DNA of 64,000 nt from Symbiodinium natans (taxonomy: Eukaryota > Sar > Dinophyceae > Suessiales > Symbiodiniaceae), in assembly GCA_905221605.1 (NCBI GenBank), contig CAJNDS010002751.1, forward strand, positions 182,001 through 246,000, in the 5' to 3' direction. Of this stretch, positions 46,306 to 55,774 are shown piece after piece; within the stretch, counting starts at the first letter, position 1; every line of letters begins with the position of its first letter. A program made the position numbers and the translations under genes. The notes below the pieces were generated by a model. The model ran no database searches, was not told where the DNA came from, and saw nothing but the letters and a program-made list of their open reading frames with translations.

Positions 46306-46641
46306 ATGAGAAAAGTCGCTTTGGTTCGCTCAGCTTCGTGAGGTTCGGCTCGTTTCTTGGGGATCTCGTTTGCCCGGGTTCTTGATATGCGGTATTGGTC
46401 TGATGAAGGCATCCTTTGCAATAGCCCCAACAAGCCTCAAAGTCCGGAAACCCCAACAGAACGAAAGCACCTAACCACGCCCGTCGACGAGAGAGAAACA
46501 GAGAGAACGTGCAAGGAATAGACTAGAACTACCTCGCAAAGTTTGAGGTTGGAGATTGGTTGTACGGGGTTGGCATCCCTGGATCACCCAAAAACCTTAC
46601 TTTTCTATTCATGCCCGAACCCACAAAAATCATAATGTCCA
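46306..46641. other. Junction between GC-rich cargo and AT-rich viral core
   Basis: No gene seen. Composition shifts towards AT from about 46590. Confidence 0.5.
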
Positions 46642-46677
46642 AAATAGTTTTTATAGTTATTACTATAAAAACTATTT
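46642..46677. terminator. Perfect 16-bp hairpin abutting a stop codon
   Basis: aaatagtttttatagt (46642-46657), a four-base loop, and the exact inverse (46662-46677). It directly touches the stop codon (46678-46680) of the minus-strand gene, so a transcription-end or RNA-processing role is likely. Confidence 0.6.
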
Positions 46678-46926
46678 CTATTCCTCAACCTTATTCGGCT
46701 TAATAACAGCCATATTCTCCATACTATATTTTTGGTTAGGAAGCATTTTAGGTTTCTCTCCTCTTGCTTCTTTCATCCGTTGCTTACTTAATCGTTTCCT
46801 TTCCCTTATTGCCGTTGCATAGTCAGGGTCTTGCATTCTCAGCTTATAATACAATCTCTGATACAATGCCATTTGCTCCCTAACCTCGTCCAGTGTCAAA
46901 TCCTCGGGCTTCTTCATTGCAGTCAT
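46678..46926 (-). CDS. Small basic protein of unknown function
   Basis: About 82 residues if started at the ATG at 46926; the frame is open further upstream to 47094, but that part looks like non-coding promoter sequence. The product is rich in Lys, Arg and Met, with a helical core (YYKLRMQDPDYATAIRERKR) like short basic proteins of algal DNA viruses. It is transcribed away from the polymerase gene, so the roughly 130 bp between them probably serves both. A motif upstream (46939-46964) is shared with the gene at 62853-63263. A DNA-binding or early regulatory role is a guess. Confidence 0.6.
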   Translation of the reverse strand: MTAMKKPEDLTLDEVREQMALYQRLYYKLRMQDPDYATAIRERKRLSKQRMKEARGEKPKMLPNQKYSMENMAVIKPNKVEE

Positions 46927-47058
46927 TTTATGCTTACTATATATAGGCGTTTTGTCTTTAAGGCATTTACAAAGACCGACCAAACCAAAATCAAAACAGG
47001 AGACTAAGGAGAAACCATTTAAAGAAAAAATAACAATATATATAAACCAAATTATCAT
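46927..47058. promoter_or_regulatory. Divergent promoter region with a shared early-type motif
   Basis: On the minus strand TTAAAGACAAAACGCCTATA precedes the 46926 start. The same pattern (TTAAAGATAAAACGTCTTAT) precedes the 63263 start. On the plus strand a TATATATAAACC box lies just before 47059. Confidence 0.5.
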
Positions 47059-50000
47059 ATGACTAGAAAGGCTATCCGTGACAATATTAAACACCTAAAT
47101 AACAAGAGACAACGGTTAATAGAAACAAAAGCACCTGAAAACGTTATTACCAAAGTTAATCAAATTGTTGATTTATATGAGAACCGCCAACTTTCAATTT
47201 TCAAAACCGCCGAAAAACTCATCAACGAAATGACAACAGGAACTCAAAAAGAAAAAACAAGAGGCATTAAAAAAAGCAGAAAAAGCCATAGAAAAGTTTG
47301 AATCAAAAGCCCCGTTATCGGAACGAATGAACAAAACAGCCGAAAAAGCTAGGGAAGGAAAGCAGATAAAAGTTTTAAGGCGCATTTTCGGGAAACAACC
47401 TTTGAGAAATGTTGTATCCAAAACAAAAGAGCTTTTCAAAAATCGCAAAACGTATTCCATTAAATATATGCTTCTTTCAACGCAGAACCGCTCGGGAAAA
47501 AAACGAGCTTTTGAAGTCAATGGCAGAAATTATTATCCGCTACTTAATCCAGCACAGAGAGAAGCGCAAGTAAAAGCAAACGTTTTTTTAGAGACCGTCA
47601 TAAAACGGAGAGTAACAAAAGAATATGATAAATTCCTTTTTAAGCGCCTTATGTTAATATTAAGAACAGACCCAGAATTTAATGATATGGCGAAGGGTGA
47701 TATGTATCAATATATAAATGCAATAAGAATTGAAAGTGCCAACGTTGCAGAAGGTGAAGCTCAACCGCCAGAAAATCAAAACTTACGAGATGCTACAAAC
47801 ATATCCATATACAATAAATATATTGAAACCGATATTGACCCCAGCTACTCAACAATAAAAGAAGCACTCGCAAAAAAGCACTATACCGAAAACGAATGTT
47901 GGATAAATTCACTTCTTGACCACTACCCCGACCTTATGAGACACAAGCGGGGCTCACTTTCCAAAACCTTAACCCGACAACATATGTTAGAACTTCTACA
48001 CACAACAGAAGAAGAGTTTAAAAACAAAGGCGCAACCACGACACAAATGGAAAACGTCTTCAAGGCATTTAACATAACAGCGCGTCTTTTTGACTTCAAC
48101 GGGAAGCTTATTTATTCCTTTGACCCGCCCAACTACCATATGCACACGAAAGGCTTCTTCGGGCTCATCAAGAACAACCACGTCTACACCATAAACAGAG
48201 ACCTGAAAAGCATCAAAAAAACAATGAACATCAACACCACCCGAGAAGACTTCAAGCTTAAAATCAGTAGCAACTATTACATAAGCGACAGGGAAGAGCC
48301 CCCTGAATGCCATATGATAGAGACAGCAAACGACCTTTTGAAATACACAGAAAAAGCAGAATATACATTAGTTCATAAAGATAATGACCTCGTAAAACTC
48401 TTCCACGAACTAAAAATGGCAGGTTACGAGCCCTTCATAAAATATCAAGCGGGAACGATGACAGAATTGAAAGTAAATTGGAAGTTAAAAAACAAAAAGC
48501 AAGAAATCACCTACACCATCAAGCTACAAAACTTATCAACCCACAGCATAGACGAAGACGTATCGGTAGAAAACGAAAAGCTGTTCAACGATATGAACCG
48601 AGAAATGTTTAACTTCAATAAGAAAATCTTCAACGACGCCCACAAGTCATATTATAGCCAGACCGACATAGACATTTTAGACGAAGCCCGAACCATAGTG
48701 CCAACCGGATATTTCAAGCACGATTTCTCTAACAGAACAATAGAAATTGACAGAACAAAAGCTTTCACGAAAGCCTTTTCCAAAATCACGCACATACCTG
48801 TCTTTACCGAGTTTGACATATGGAAGCCTTACCAAAACGAAGAATTACAAGAGTTGAACCTATACCTAGTGGAAGCATCAAAGGGCAACCTTTTTTTCAA
48901 CAAAAAGTTCAACCTCGTATATGGAATGTTTCTTAAACGCCTTGAAGAAAAAACTGTAAAAATACACTACCACAAGCAACCATCTCACATTCACGAAGTG
49001 GATTATGAAAATATCGTATCCGAGCTCTGGAACACCAAAATAAGCGACAAGCCTAAACAAGACGCCAAAATCAAAAAAACAATAGCCAATGTAAATTTCG
49101 GATGATTAGAAAAATCCACCAACAAAAAGCAAAAATCAATATCCTTCAACAGTCTAGAAGAGGCGCTATATTACAGAAACATATATGAGGGTAGGGTGTT
49201 TGTCATTGAAGAAGGCGAATTTACAGACGACGGGGATGGAACTTTTTTCGCAAAATATACTGAAAATATTATATACTGAACGTTTCAAAACAAAGAACCT
49301 TAACCAACGGCTTCCGCTACATAAAAGAGCTTCTTCTTCAAAATCATAATTATGATATGTATGACACCTACAACACCTTAACCAAAAACAACATAGAAAT
49401 ATTCAGTGTAAAGTCAGATGCCTTCGTCATCAATAAAAATCACCTGACAAAAGCCAAGAAGCTTATAACCTTCAATAACCAAGTCGGAGGATGGAGAGCA
49501 GAAACCGACAAGGAAATAAACTTTCCGACTGAACCTTACAAATACAGATTAAACATAAAACACGACATACCAATTTACACCAACAACCGCCTAAACATAG
49601 CCGACGAATGGAACACAGAAGCCATCTGTCATCAAATCGTAGAAAACAACCCCTGTATGGTGCGTGCTAAATACGCTGGTTCGGGAAAATCTTATATCTG
49701 CGAACACTTCCAGAAGCTAAATTACAATGTTCTGTTCGTTGTTCCTAACAACCGCCAGATACAAGAAATCCAATGTGAAGCAATCACCCTAAACAGATTT
49801 TTCAGTATTCCGGTTCATAAAGGCGACGAACTTCCCTATTACGACCACTCTGAATATAATGTTATTGTTTTTGACGAGGTTTATATGGCGAATGCCTACA
49901 TTTTAAACAGGATAAGGGAATTCACCATCAGATACAAGAAAGAAAAAATTATTATCGGAACAGGTGATACAAAACAGCTTCCTCCGATAAATGACTTGTC

Positions 50001-50928
50001 CAACACACAGCCCTATGATACTTATGCCGACAACTGTATAAATATTAATTTTTATAATGACATCTTTCTAGAAATATGTAAGAGGGTAGGAGAGAAGGAC
50101 AGAGAAACAATGAACCATCTTTACAACGACTTCTGGCTAAACAAGATGCCTATTGAAACCATAGCGCACAAATACTTCCAATTCACCAACAGCACCCTAA
50201 CGAGCCCTAACAACATAGCCTACACCAATGCCCGATGCGATGCAGTAGCCAAGGATGTCAGGCAGAAGCTAGGCAAGACATCCAAATACGAAGTAGGCGA
50301 GATAATGATATGCCGTAAGTATCTACAAAAGGAAGGAATGAAATTTAACGTTAATATCAGGTATAAAATCCTTCACCATATAGACGACAAATACGTAATC
50401 CAAGACATAAAGGAAAAAACGAAACACCTAGTGGAAGAAAAGATTTTAAATAATCATTTCAGATATGGTTATTGTGCCACCTGTCATTCTTGTCAAGGGG
50501 CTTCAATAGGAGACAGAATAACCATACACGAATGGAATAACAGCAAGTTAGTAACGAGACCGTGGCTATGGACTGCAATTACGAGGTGTAGAGATTTTAA
50601 TCAAGTGTATTTTTACCTAGACGACGGGCAACTAGCGGAAATCAAGCAAAACTTTTTGACAAACTACTTAAAAAACAAGGTGGAAGGATACAAACAGCAG
50701 GACAAAAAAGCCGGACGAAATATTAACCTAAAATCTTACATTACTACCGAATGGTGTTTTGAAAGATTATGCGGAAACTGTCAGAAATGCGGTAAGCAGT
50801 TTGACATTGACGTCAATTCTGGTTGTATTTCTACTGACTTCACGGCACAGCGGAAAGACAACGAGATGAGCCACACGACCGACAACTGTATAGCCTACTG
50901 CACTTATTGCAATTGCAGTTCTTGTTAA
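47059..50928 (+). pseudogene. DNA polymerase-SF1 helicase gene, broken
   Basis: Coding sense runs through three open segments: 47059-47301, 47327-49105 and 49357-50928. The frame changes near 47230-47250. TGA occurs in frame at 49103-49105 and 49277-49279, and the frame changes again between 49264 and 49277. Protein-like sequence continues across each break. The 592-residue middle segment ends with polymerase-like motifs A (EIDRTKAFTKAF, residue 473 on) and B (KKTIANVNFG, 583-592); the next segment opens with a motif C-like SVKSDAF. If so, the breaks split the palm domain. A helicase follows. The intact gene would be about 1,290 codons and would copy viral DNA. The polymerase assignment is by motif only. 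Confidence 0.65.
49357..50928 (+). CDS. Superfamily 1 (Pif1/RecD-like) helicase segment with C-terminal Cys-rich domain
   Basis: 523 residues from the ATG at 49357, although coding sense starts upstream (from about 49264), so this ATG may not be a natural start. Helicase motifs are in order: Walker A AGSGKS (107-112), Walker B VFDEVYM (171-177), motif III GTGDTKQLPP (201-210), then ATCHSCQGASIGD (motif V region) and TAITRCRDF (motif VI region). The C-terminus has CQKCGK, an HTTDNC segment and CTYCNCSSC, probably a zinc-binding treble clef like that of HNH/endonuclease VII proteins. It would unwind DNA during replication. All ATPase motifs look intact even though the fused polymerase part is broken. 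Confidence 0.8.
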   Translation: MYDTYNTLTKNNIEIFSVKSDAFVINKNHLTKAKKLITFNNQVGGWRAETDKEINFPTEPYKYRLNIKHDIPIYTNNRLNIADEWNTEAICHQIVENNPCMVRAKYAGSGKSYICEHFQKLNYNVLFVVPNNRQIQEIQCEAITLNRFFSIPVHKGDELPYYDHSEYNVIVFDEVYMANAYILNRIREFTIRYKKEKIIIGTGDTKQLPPINDLSNTQPYDTYADNCININFYNDIFLEICKRVGEKDRETMNHLYNDFWLNKMPIETIAHKYFQFTNSTLTSPNNIAYTNARCDAVAKDVRQKLGKTSKYEVGEIMICRKYLQKEGMKFNVNIRYKILHHIDDKYVIQDIKEKTKHLVEEKILNNHFRYGYCATCHSCQGASIGDRITIHEWNNSKLVTRPWLWTAITRCRDFNQVYFYLDDGQLAEIKQNFLTNYLKNKVEGYKQQDKKAGRNINLKSYITTEWCFERLCGNCQKCGKQFDIDVNSGCISTDFTAQRKDNEMSHTTDNCIAYCTYCNCSSC

Positions 50929-50951
50929 AAAATATTTTCTTGTTTATTTTA

Positions 50952-51865
50952 ATGTCTAAACAAGAAATTATAGCAAACATTTATTACGATAAAAGCGGTT
51001 TTGGCAGTAAAAAACAACACTAGAAGATGCAAAAAAGAAGGATAAAACTATAACAATGCAAGACGTGGAAGAGTTTTTTAAAAACAACATTGAAGAGAAA
51101 AGAAAACCGCGCGGACAAAACTCCTTCGTTGCTCCGTATGTTTATCATACTTTTCAAATTGATTTGTTCTTTATTTCCAAGAAAGACCTTGAAAATCAAA
51201 AATTCAACGTAGGCTTGGTGCTGATAGATGTTTTCTCCAAATATGCAGTTGTTGTTCCTATCAAAAGTAAGGAACCACCCGACTTTCTAGCGGGAATGAT
51301 GGAGGGACTAAATAAAATGGATAAGAAACCGGAACTTCTTTACGGTGACGACGAGGGAAGTTTGAATAGCCAAGTTGTAAATGAATATCTGACACAGGAA
51401 AAGATAGAACTTCACAGAACAAGAGGACACCCTGCATTCGCCGAGAGACTGATAAGAACGTTTAAAGACAAATTATTCAAGCGGATAGAAGCGGATGAAA
51501 AAAAGGGGAAACAAAATATTCAATGGACGGACTACATATTTGAAATAATGCTTACATACAATAATAAAGACGTTCATTCTGCAACCAAATTCACACCAGC
51601 CGAAGCAAGAAAGCCGAAAAATCAGCTTGAAGTGAAATTGAATATAGGCTTACAAGCCAAGAGAAGCAGAACTTACCCTGACCTAGAAAAAGGCGATAAG
51701 GTGAAGGTTATGAGAAAGAAAGGAATATCAGAAAAAGAAAAGAGTAGCCACTGGTTGAAAGCAATTCAAGAAATTACCCGAATTGACGACAAACTAGGTC
51801 AGACCTATTATTTTTTGGATGATGGTAACAGAGGCTATTTACGGCACGAATTATTGAAAGTGTAA
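50952..51865 (+). pseudogene. Retroviral-type (rve) integrase, frameshifted near its N-terminus
   Basis: The main open segment (51056-51865, 269 residues) holds an rve core: D36 in FQIDLFF, D98 or D99 in LLYGDDE, and E130 in HPAFAERL, the D,D,E triad of polinton integrases. A C-terminal SH3/chromo-like module (KGDKVKVM through GYLRHELLKV) follows. The natural start appears to be the ATG at 50952: its frame reads IIANIYYDKSGFGS and then meets a stop after an A-run at 51009-51014, while the main frame is open just beyond with matching coding sense. One inserted or lost A there would connect them. The enzyme would join element ends to host DNA. Translation from 51056 would lack the N-terminal part. 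Confidence 0.82.
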
Positions 51866-51950
51866 CATACAATAATTGTTTCGGATGATGTCCTTCACGA
51901 ATTATTAAAGGTTCAAAAAAGATAGTCAATAATATTGATTATATTATTGC

Positions 51951-52748
51951 TTATCTGCTTCTTCCAGATGAACTCCTAGACCTTATGTATTCAATAGTCC
52001 TTTCCGAACTGGCAACACTAACGCGATTTGAACTTTGTAAATATTCAACTGTTCTATCAGAGGGCACTGAACTTTGAACTGTTTCCGGTGGGCTGGATTG
52101 AACGTATTCGCTCAATGCTCCTTCTTCAACGGGCAGTAAAACACTTCTTCCTGAACTTCTTCTTGAACTTGATGAAGATGATGATGGTTCATAAGATTTT
52201 TTAACATTCATCGGTAAAGAAGAACTACTCGCTTGGCTTTCTTCTGTTGCTAAACGCTCTACATTCTCCTCATCTTCTTCCTCTTCTCTTTGCTGTCGTT
52301 GTTCTCTCATTCTTCGTAACTCTTCTCTTCCTTCTTCGTATTCATCATCTCCGAACATACTATCAAACAATCTTCTCATCAAACTTTTTTCGGTTTGCTT
52401 TCCTTTTTGTTTTTCTGCTTGTTGTTCAACTGATTTCGCACTGCTTACTATACTAGATGCTTCACTCACTTCTTCCTTCACTGCTTCTTCGGGTGTTCTC
52501 ATACTTTCGCTAACAGAAGAACTTGAAGAAGAAGCTATATTAAAATCCGTCTGTGTTGCTTTATTTGGATTATCATTATTGTTAATATTTATTCTCTTAT
52601 CATAATTACTTAAATCAAACTCATCGAAATCAACATCATCTAGTAAAATACCCATTAAACTTCTTCTTTCTCTTTCCGGTAATATTTTTAACCTTCTCGT
52701 TCTAGCTTCTTTTAACATTTGCTCATATGTAGGGCGAAGTTTAAGCAT
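51951..52748 (-). CDS. Ser-rich virion-type protein with LRPTY motif
   Basis: 265 residues. The N-terminus carries KLRPTYEQMLKEA, which recurs in the next gene (KLRPTYDEMIG), so the two share an N-terminal module. The middle is Glu/Arg-rich (RRMREQRQQREEEEDEENVE) and the C-terminal third is Ser/Arg-rich, probably disordered. It is the most distal gene of a minus-strand cluster (52748, 53829, 54159, 54858, 55733) that ends with the penton-like gene, so a minor structural or DNA-associated role is likely. No named family. Confidence 0.7.
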   Translation of the reverse strand: MLKLRPTYEQMLKEARTRRLKILPERERRSLMGILLDDVDFDEFDLSNYDKRININNNDNPNKATQTDFNIASSSSSSVSESMRTPEEAVKEEVSEASSIVSSAKSVEQQAEKQKGKQTEKSLMRRLFDSMFGDDEYEEGREELRRMREQRQQREEEEDEENVERLATEESQASSSSLPMNVKKSYEPSSSSSSSRRSSGRSVLLPVEEGALSEYVQSSPPETVQSSVPSDRTVEYLQSSNRVSVASSERTIEYIRSRSSSGRSR

Positions 52749-52761
52749 TCTATATATTTGT

Positions 52762-53829
52762 TTATATAATACTTGCTAATGCATCTTGCGCTACTGCGAG
52801 AGCTACGTCTTTTGCAACTTCTTTACCTGCATTTAAAACCGCGCCGCCTACTGCTTTTGCTCCACTAGCAATAGCTGAACCAATGCCACCACTTGAAGAA
52901 GCGCTTTCTTGATTTGTAGGTTTCTTTTTCATCATTTTTCTCATTTCTCTAAATTTCTTTGCTTCTTGTTTAACTGTCTTACCTGCGAAGCCTGATTGTT
53001 GCCATTCCGCTGTTTCTTTCAAGCCTTCAATGATGGAAACCAGATACTGCTTCTTTTTCTGTTCGTTTGGCAACTTGTCGGTTAATTCCATTATTTCGGG
53101 CGACAACAAATCGCGAACATATAATTGAAACAACAAACCTGTTGATTTAATGTCTTGATTATTGATAAGATTGTCTGGGTCAAAGTCTCCTACCAATCCT
53201 ATTTTATCGGTTAGGCTTCCTTCATCTTCTTCCTCGTCACGGCTTCGCCCTGAGGGCGAACTTCGTTCGCCGTCACTAACAGACTCTAAATCTGGCATTT
53301 TATCACTACCTTCATCAGAAGCCATTGAATGAACCGGAACACCTGCTGGTAATGATTGAGCGTGAACGTCTGCTAAATCACTACTGGCGCTACTAGTAGC
53401 CCTCTCTCGGGCTTTTTGCGTTTTCTGATTGTGAGCGTCTATTTCCGATTGAACTCTGGCTATTTCCTCAGCGATAAAATCGTCAGCGTCATAAAACTCA
53501 ACTTCCCTAGGTGTATTGATACCACTTGCAGAAACGCTACTTGAAGTAGCAGATAAAACGCCCATTGATGAGCCCGTTCCTATTGCCTTTTGTTTTAAAT
53601 CCGCTTGTCTCAATTCGTTTTTTAACTTGTCTTCTTCCTGCTTCTTCAAACCTAGAAAATCAACGTTGTCAAACTGACTTCCGAACTGATTGTTTCTGAA
53701 TATTGTTGCTCGTCTGTCAATGATGTTTTCAATTGAAGGTCGCGAAGCGTCTCCTTGACTTTCAATAATTCCTATCATTTCATCATACGTTGGGCGTAAT
53801 TTTAGTTCAGATTTCAAAGTTTTAATCAT
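52762..53829 (-). CDS. Minor virion protein with amphipathic C-terminus
   Basis: 355 residues. The N-terminus holds KLRPTYDEMIG, the same motif as in the downstream neighbour 13 bp away. The middle is acidic and Ser-rich (DEEEDEGSLTDKIG). A folded segment (LLFQLYVRDLLSPEIMELTD) follows. The last 40 residues form an Ala/Gly-rich amphipathic or hydrophobic helix (ASGAKAVGGAVLNAGKEVAK), reminiscent of membrane-active minor capsid proteins of adeno- and polinton-type viruses. A TCTAAAT-type box precedes the start. The role is inferred from position and composition. Confidence 0.7.
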   Translation of the reverse strand: MIKTLKSELKLRPTYDEMIGIIESQGDASRPSIENIIDRRATIFRNNQFGSQFDNVDFLGLKKQEEDKLKNELRQADLKQKAIGTGSSMGVLSATSSSVSASGINTPREVEFYDADDFIAEEIARVQSEIDAHNQKTQKARERATSSASSDLADVHAQSLPAGVPVHSMASDEGSDKMPDLESVSDGERSSPSGRSRDEEEDEGSLTDKIGLVGDFDPDNLINNQDIKSTGLLFQLYVRDLLSPEIMELTDKLPNEQKKKQYLVSIIEGLKETAEWQQSGFAGKTVKQEAKKFREMRKMMKKKPTNQESASSSGGIGSAIASGAKAVGGAVLNAGKEVAKDVALAVAQDALASII

Positions 53830-53838
53830 ATTATTAAT

Positions 53839-54159
53839 TTAGATTATATTTGCTATAATATTTTTTAGGTCAGATTGACGTTGTTTTAGCTCTTCCTTTG
53901 TTCTAACCGGCATCATCGGTCTCTCTAACTGTCTGTTAATACTATCCAGTTCTCCTTGGTAAAGGCTCTTCTTCTGATGTTCCAGCCAGTCATTCCTTAA
54001 CCTAATGTTCTTGCCTCGGTTCTCCGCCTCTTCAATTCTTAACTTCATATCCTCTAAATATTTTTTCCGGCTACTAACACCGATTGACTCTTCTAAATCG
54101 TAATACCTGCTGACTTGGGGCGCTCTTTTAAACTCTGGTTTACTCTTAAACATACTCAT
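53839..54159 (-). CDS. Small helical virion-module protein
   Basis: 106 residues, charged and strongly helical (KKYLEDMKLRIEEAENRGKN), with no domain I can name. It lies 9 bp upstream of the LRPTY protein and 39 bp downstream of the zinc-finger protein on the same strand. The start is preceded by ATCTAAATAATATTAATAAT. Probably a minor capsid or scaffold-like protein. Confidence 0.65.
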   Translation of the reverse strand: MSMFKSKPEFKRAPQVSRYYDLEESIGVSSRKKYLEDMKLRIEEAENRGKNIRLRNDWLEHQKKSLYQGELDSINRQLERPMMPVRTKEELKQRQSDLKNIIANII

Positions 54160-54160
54160 T

Positions 54161-54180
54161 ATTAATATTATTTAGATAAA
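54161..54180 (-). promoter_or_regulatory. TCTAAAT-type late promoter box
   Basis: Minus-strand ATCTAAATAATATTAATAAT directly before the 54159 start. Similar boxes lie at 53837-53845 and 54884-54891 on the same strand. Confidence 0.55.
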
Positions 54181-54198
54181 AATAATATTAATATTCAT

Positions 54199-54858
54199 TC
54201 AAAACATACTGCTTTTGAACCTGTTTATTTTTTCAGCCTTTTCTTGTTGCTTGGCTTTCTTAATTTCGTTGTAATGTTGTTGTAAAAGCTCTGTTGCAGA
54301 TAGTTGTTTAGGTGTTGGTGTATCTTGCATTCTAACTGGCACACTTGGTACACTTGATTTTGTTTTCACTTCAATAGGCTCGGAATAATTAACAACTTCA
54401 TTTTTTACATTTTGAGCGTTTTTATCGTTTTCTTTGTTCGCATATTTTGCTTTCATTTCGTCTTCAATTTCTTTTCTTAGTTTTTGTTCCACCTTTGAGC
54501 CATAACTTGCCTTCTGCTTATTGACTGGTAATGTTTCGGTTGGTTGTCCCTTACAATAATGTGGATGAGTATTTCTTAAACTTTTTGGTAACATTTTTTT
54601 CAAGCAATCAGGACATTCGGCTAGTTCCACTACTTTAACACTTCTCGCTAGTTTCTTTGGTGTTGCTTTTGCCTTTGCTTTTGGCTTCGCTTCTTCAACT
54701 GCTTCAGTATTTGTTGGTTCAGTATTTGTTGGTTCAGTTGTAGCTTCCTCTTTCGGTTCTTCTTTCTGTTCTTTATTAGGCTCTTCTTCATTCTTTTCGT
54801 TAGTTTTCATTTCAGGTTCTTCTTCATTTTTAATCTCAACAACGTCTTCACCACTCAT
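54199..54858 (-). CDS. Acidic/Lys-rich protein with a single zinc finger
   Basis: 219 residues. The N-terminal 60 residues are Glu/Asn/Thr-rich with a short tandem repeat (TEPTNTEPTN). A basic stretch (KPKAKAKATPKK) precedes a C2HC-type finger: CPDC at 82-85, then H98 and C102. The C-terminal half is charged helix. The layout suggests a nucleic-acid-binding virion protein. It shares the minus-strand cluster and the AATTAGAT-type upstream box (54884-54891). Confidence 0.65.
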   Translation of the reverse strand: MSGEDVVEIKNEEEPEMKTNEKNEEEPNKEQKEEPKEEATTEPTNTEPTNTEAVEEAKPKAKAKATPKKLARSVKVVELAECPDCLKKMLPKSLRNTHPHYCKGQPTETLPVNKQKASYGSKVEQKLRKEIEDEMKAKYANKENDKNAQNVKNEVVNYSEPIEVKTKSSVPSVPVRMQDTPTPKQLSATELLQQHYNEIKKAKQQEKAEKINRFKSSMF

Positions 54859-54896
54859 TAATTAATATAGTATATATTTTTCTAATTAGATAATTT

Positions 54897-55733
54897 TCAG
54901 CCCTTAAAAAAGGTAAGGGTAAATGAAATGTCCACCCCGTTTAAATTTATGATTTGGTTAAGGTGGTCGGTGCATCTGAAATTTAACCTACGAAATAATT
55001 TGTTAGAGCAGTCAATATAATCAACCGAACTTAACTCTAAATCGTTGATGACACCTAAATAAGGAACATTTACGGGGACTTTCTTGATAATGCTTGAATT
55101 GCCAGCCACTGTCAATTGGTTGTAGTTGCTTATTTCATTACAGTGTAAATAAACATTTTTAACAGGCGTAAGGTCAATAAAATTTGTTGTGTAAGGAGCT
55201 ACATTTGTGTAAGCATCCGTAGCAGGTGTGGTATTACCTATCACTCTGTTTATTGAATTTAAATTATTAACATCAACGGGGTCACTAAATGAACCTGATA
55301 AAGGGACTACTTCACCATCAGTTAGAACAACAAAAATAGCAGTTGAATAATTAGAGCTGAACGTATATTTGTTGGTTGAAGTGTTGTAATGTATTGAATA
55401 TGTATTTGGTCTATCAACCGTATCAACCAGCAAATTTAAAGCAATCTCTATTGTCTGTGCTAAATCAACTGCTGTATAGTTGCCTTCTGGAATTGTAATT
55501 TTACGATAAGTTATACCTGCTACAACACCTGGTGGTATGACCTGATGTCTAAAATAAAGATTGTTGTTTGTGCTGTTTATGGAATACCAAGAATGAGGAA
55601 TGCTTACCTCGTGTATTTGACACAACATATTTTCTTCAAGCTGGACAGTTTCCGGTAGGTCAATGGTAAAATCTGACGACGTGCCACTTACTCTATAACT
55701 GCCGTCAATATATACTTTTTTGAACTTAAGCAT
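54897..55733 (-). CDS. Penton-like minor capsid protein (single jelly roll type)
   Basis: 278 residues of beta-rich sequence. The N-terminal part follows the pattern of polinton-like penton proteins: SSDFTIDLPETVQL, then CQIHEVSIPHSWYSI, then ITIPEGNYTAVDLAQTIEIA. This protein would form the pentameric vertices of an icosahedral capsid built from double-jelly-roll hexons. The gene is divergent from the lipase-like gene at 55775, with about 40 bp of AT-rich promoter between them. It is first in the minus-strand structural cluster. Confidence 0.78.
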   Translation of the reverse strand: MLKFKKVYIDGSYRVSGTSSDFTIDLPETVQLEENMLCQIHEVSIPHSWYSINSTNNNLYFRHQVIPPGVVAGITYRKITIPEGNYTAVDLAQTIEIALNLLVDTVDRPNTYSIHYNTSTNKYTFSSNYSTAIFVVLTDGEVVPLSGSFSDPVDVNNLNSINRVIGNTTPATDAYTNVAPYTTNFIDLTPVKNVYLHCNEISNYNQLTVAGNSSIIKKVPVNVPYLGVINDLELSSVDYIDCSNKLFRRLNFRCTDHLNQIINLNGVDISFTLTFFKG

Positions 55734-55774
55734 TATTAATTAACATAGAAAATTAATTTATAAGTTATTTTATA

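Noticed and set aside
47996-48313. Minus-strand frames opposite the polymerase and capsid genes
   Set aside because: Plus-strand genes at these places have clear motifs; the opposite frames are shadows.
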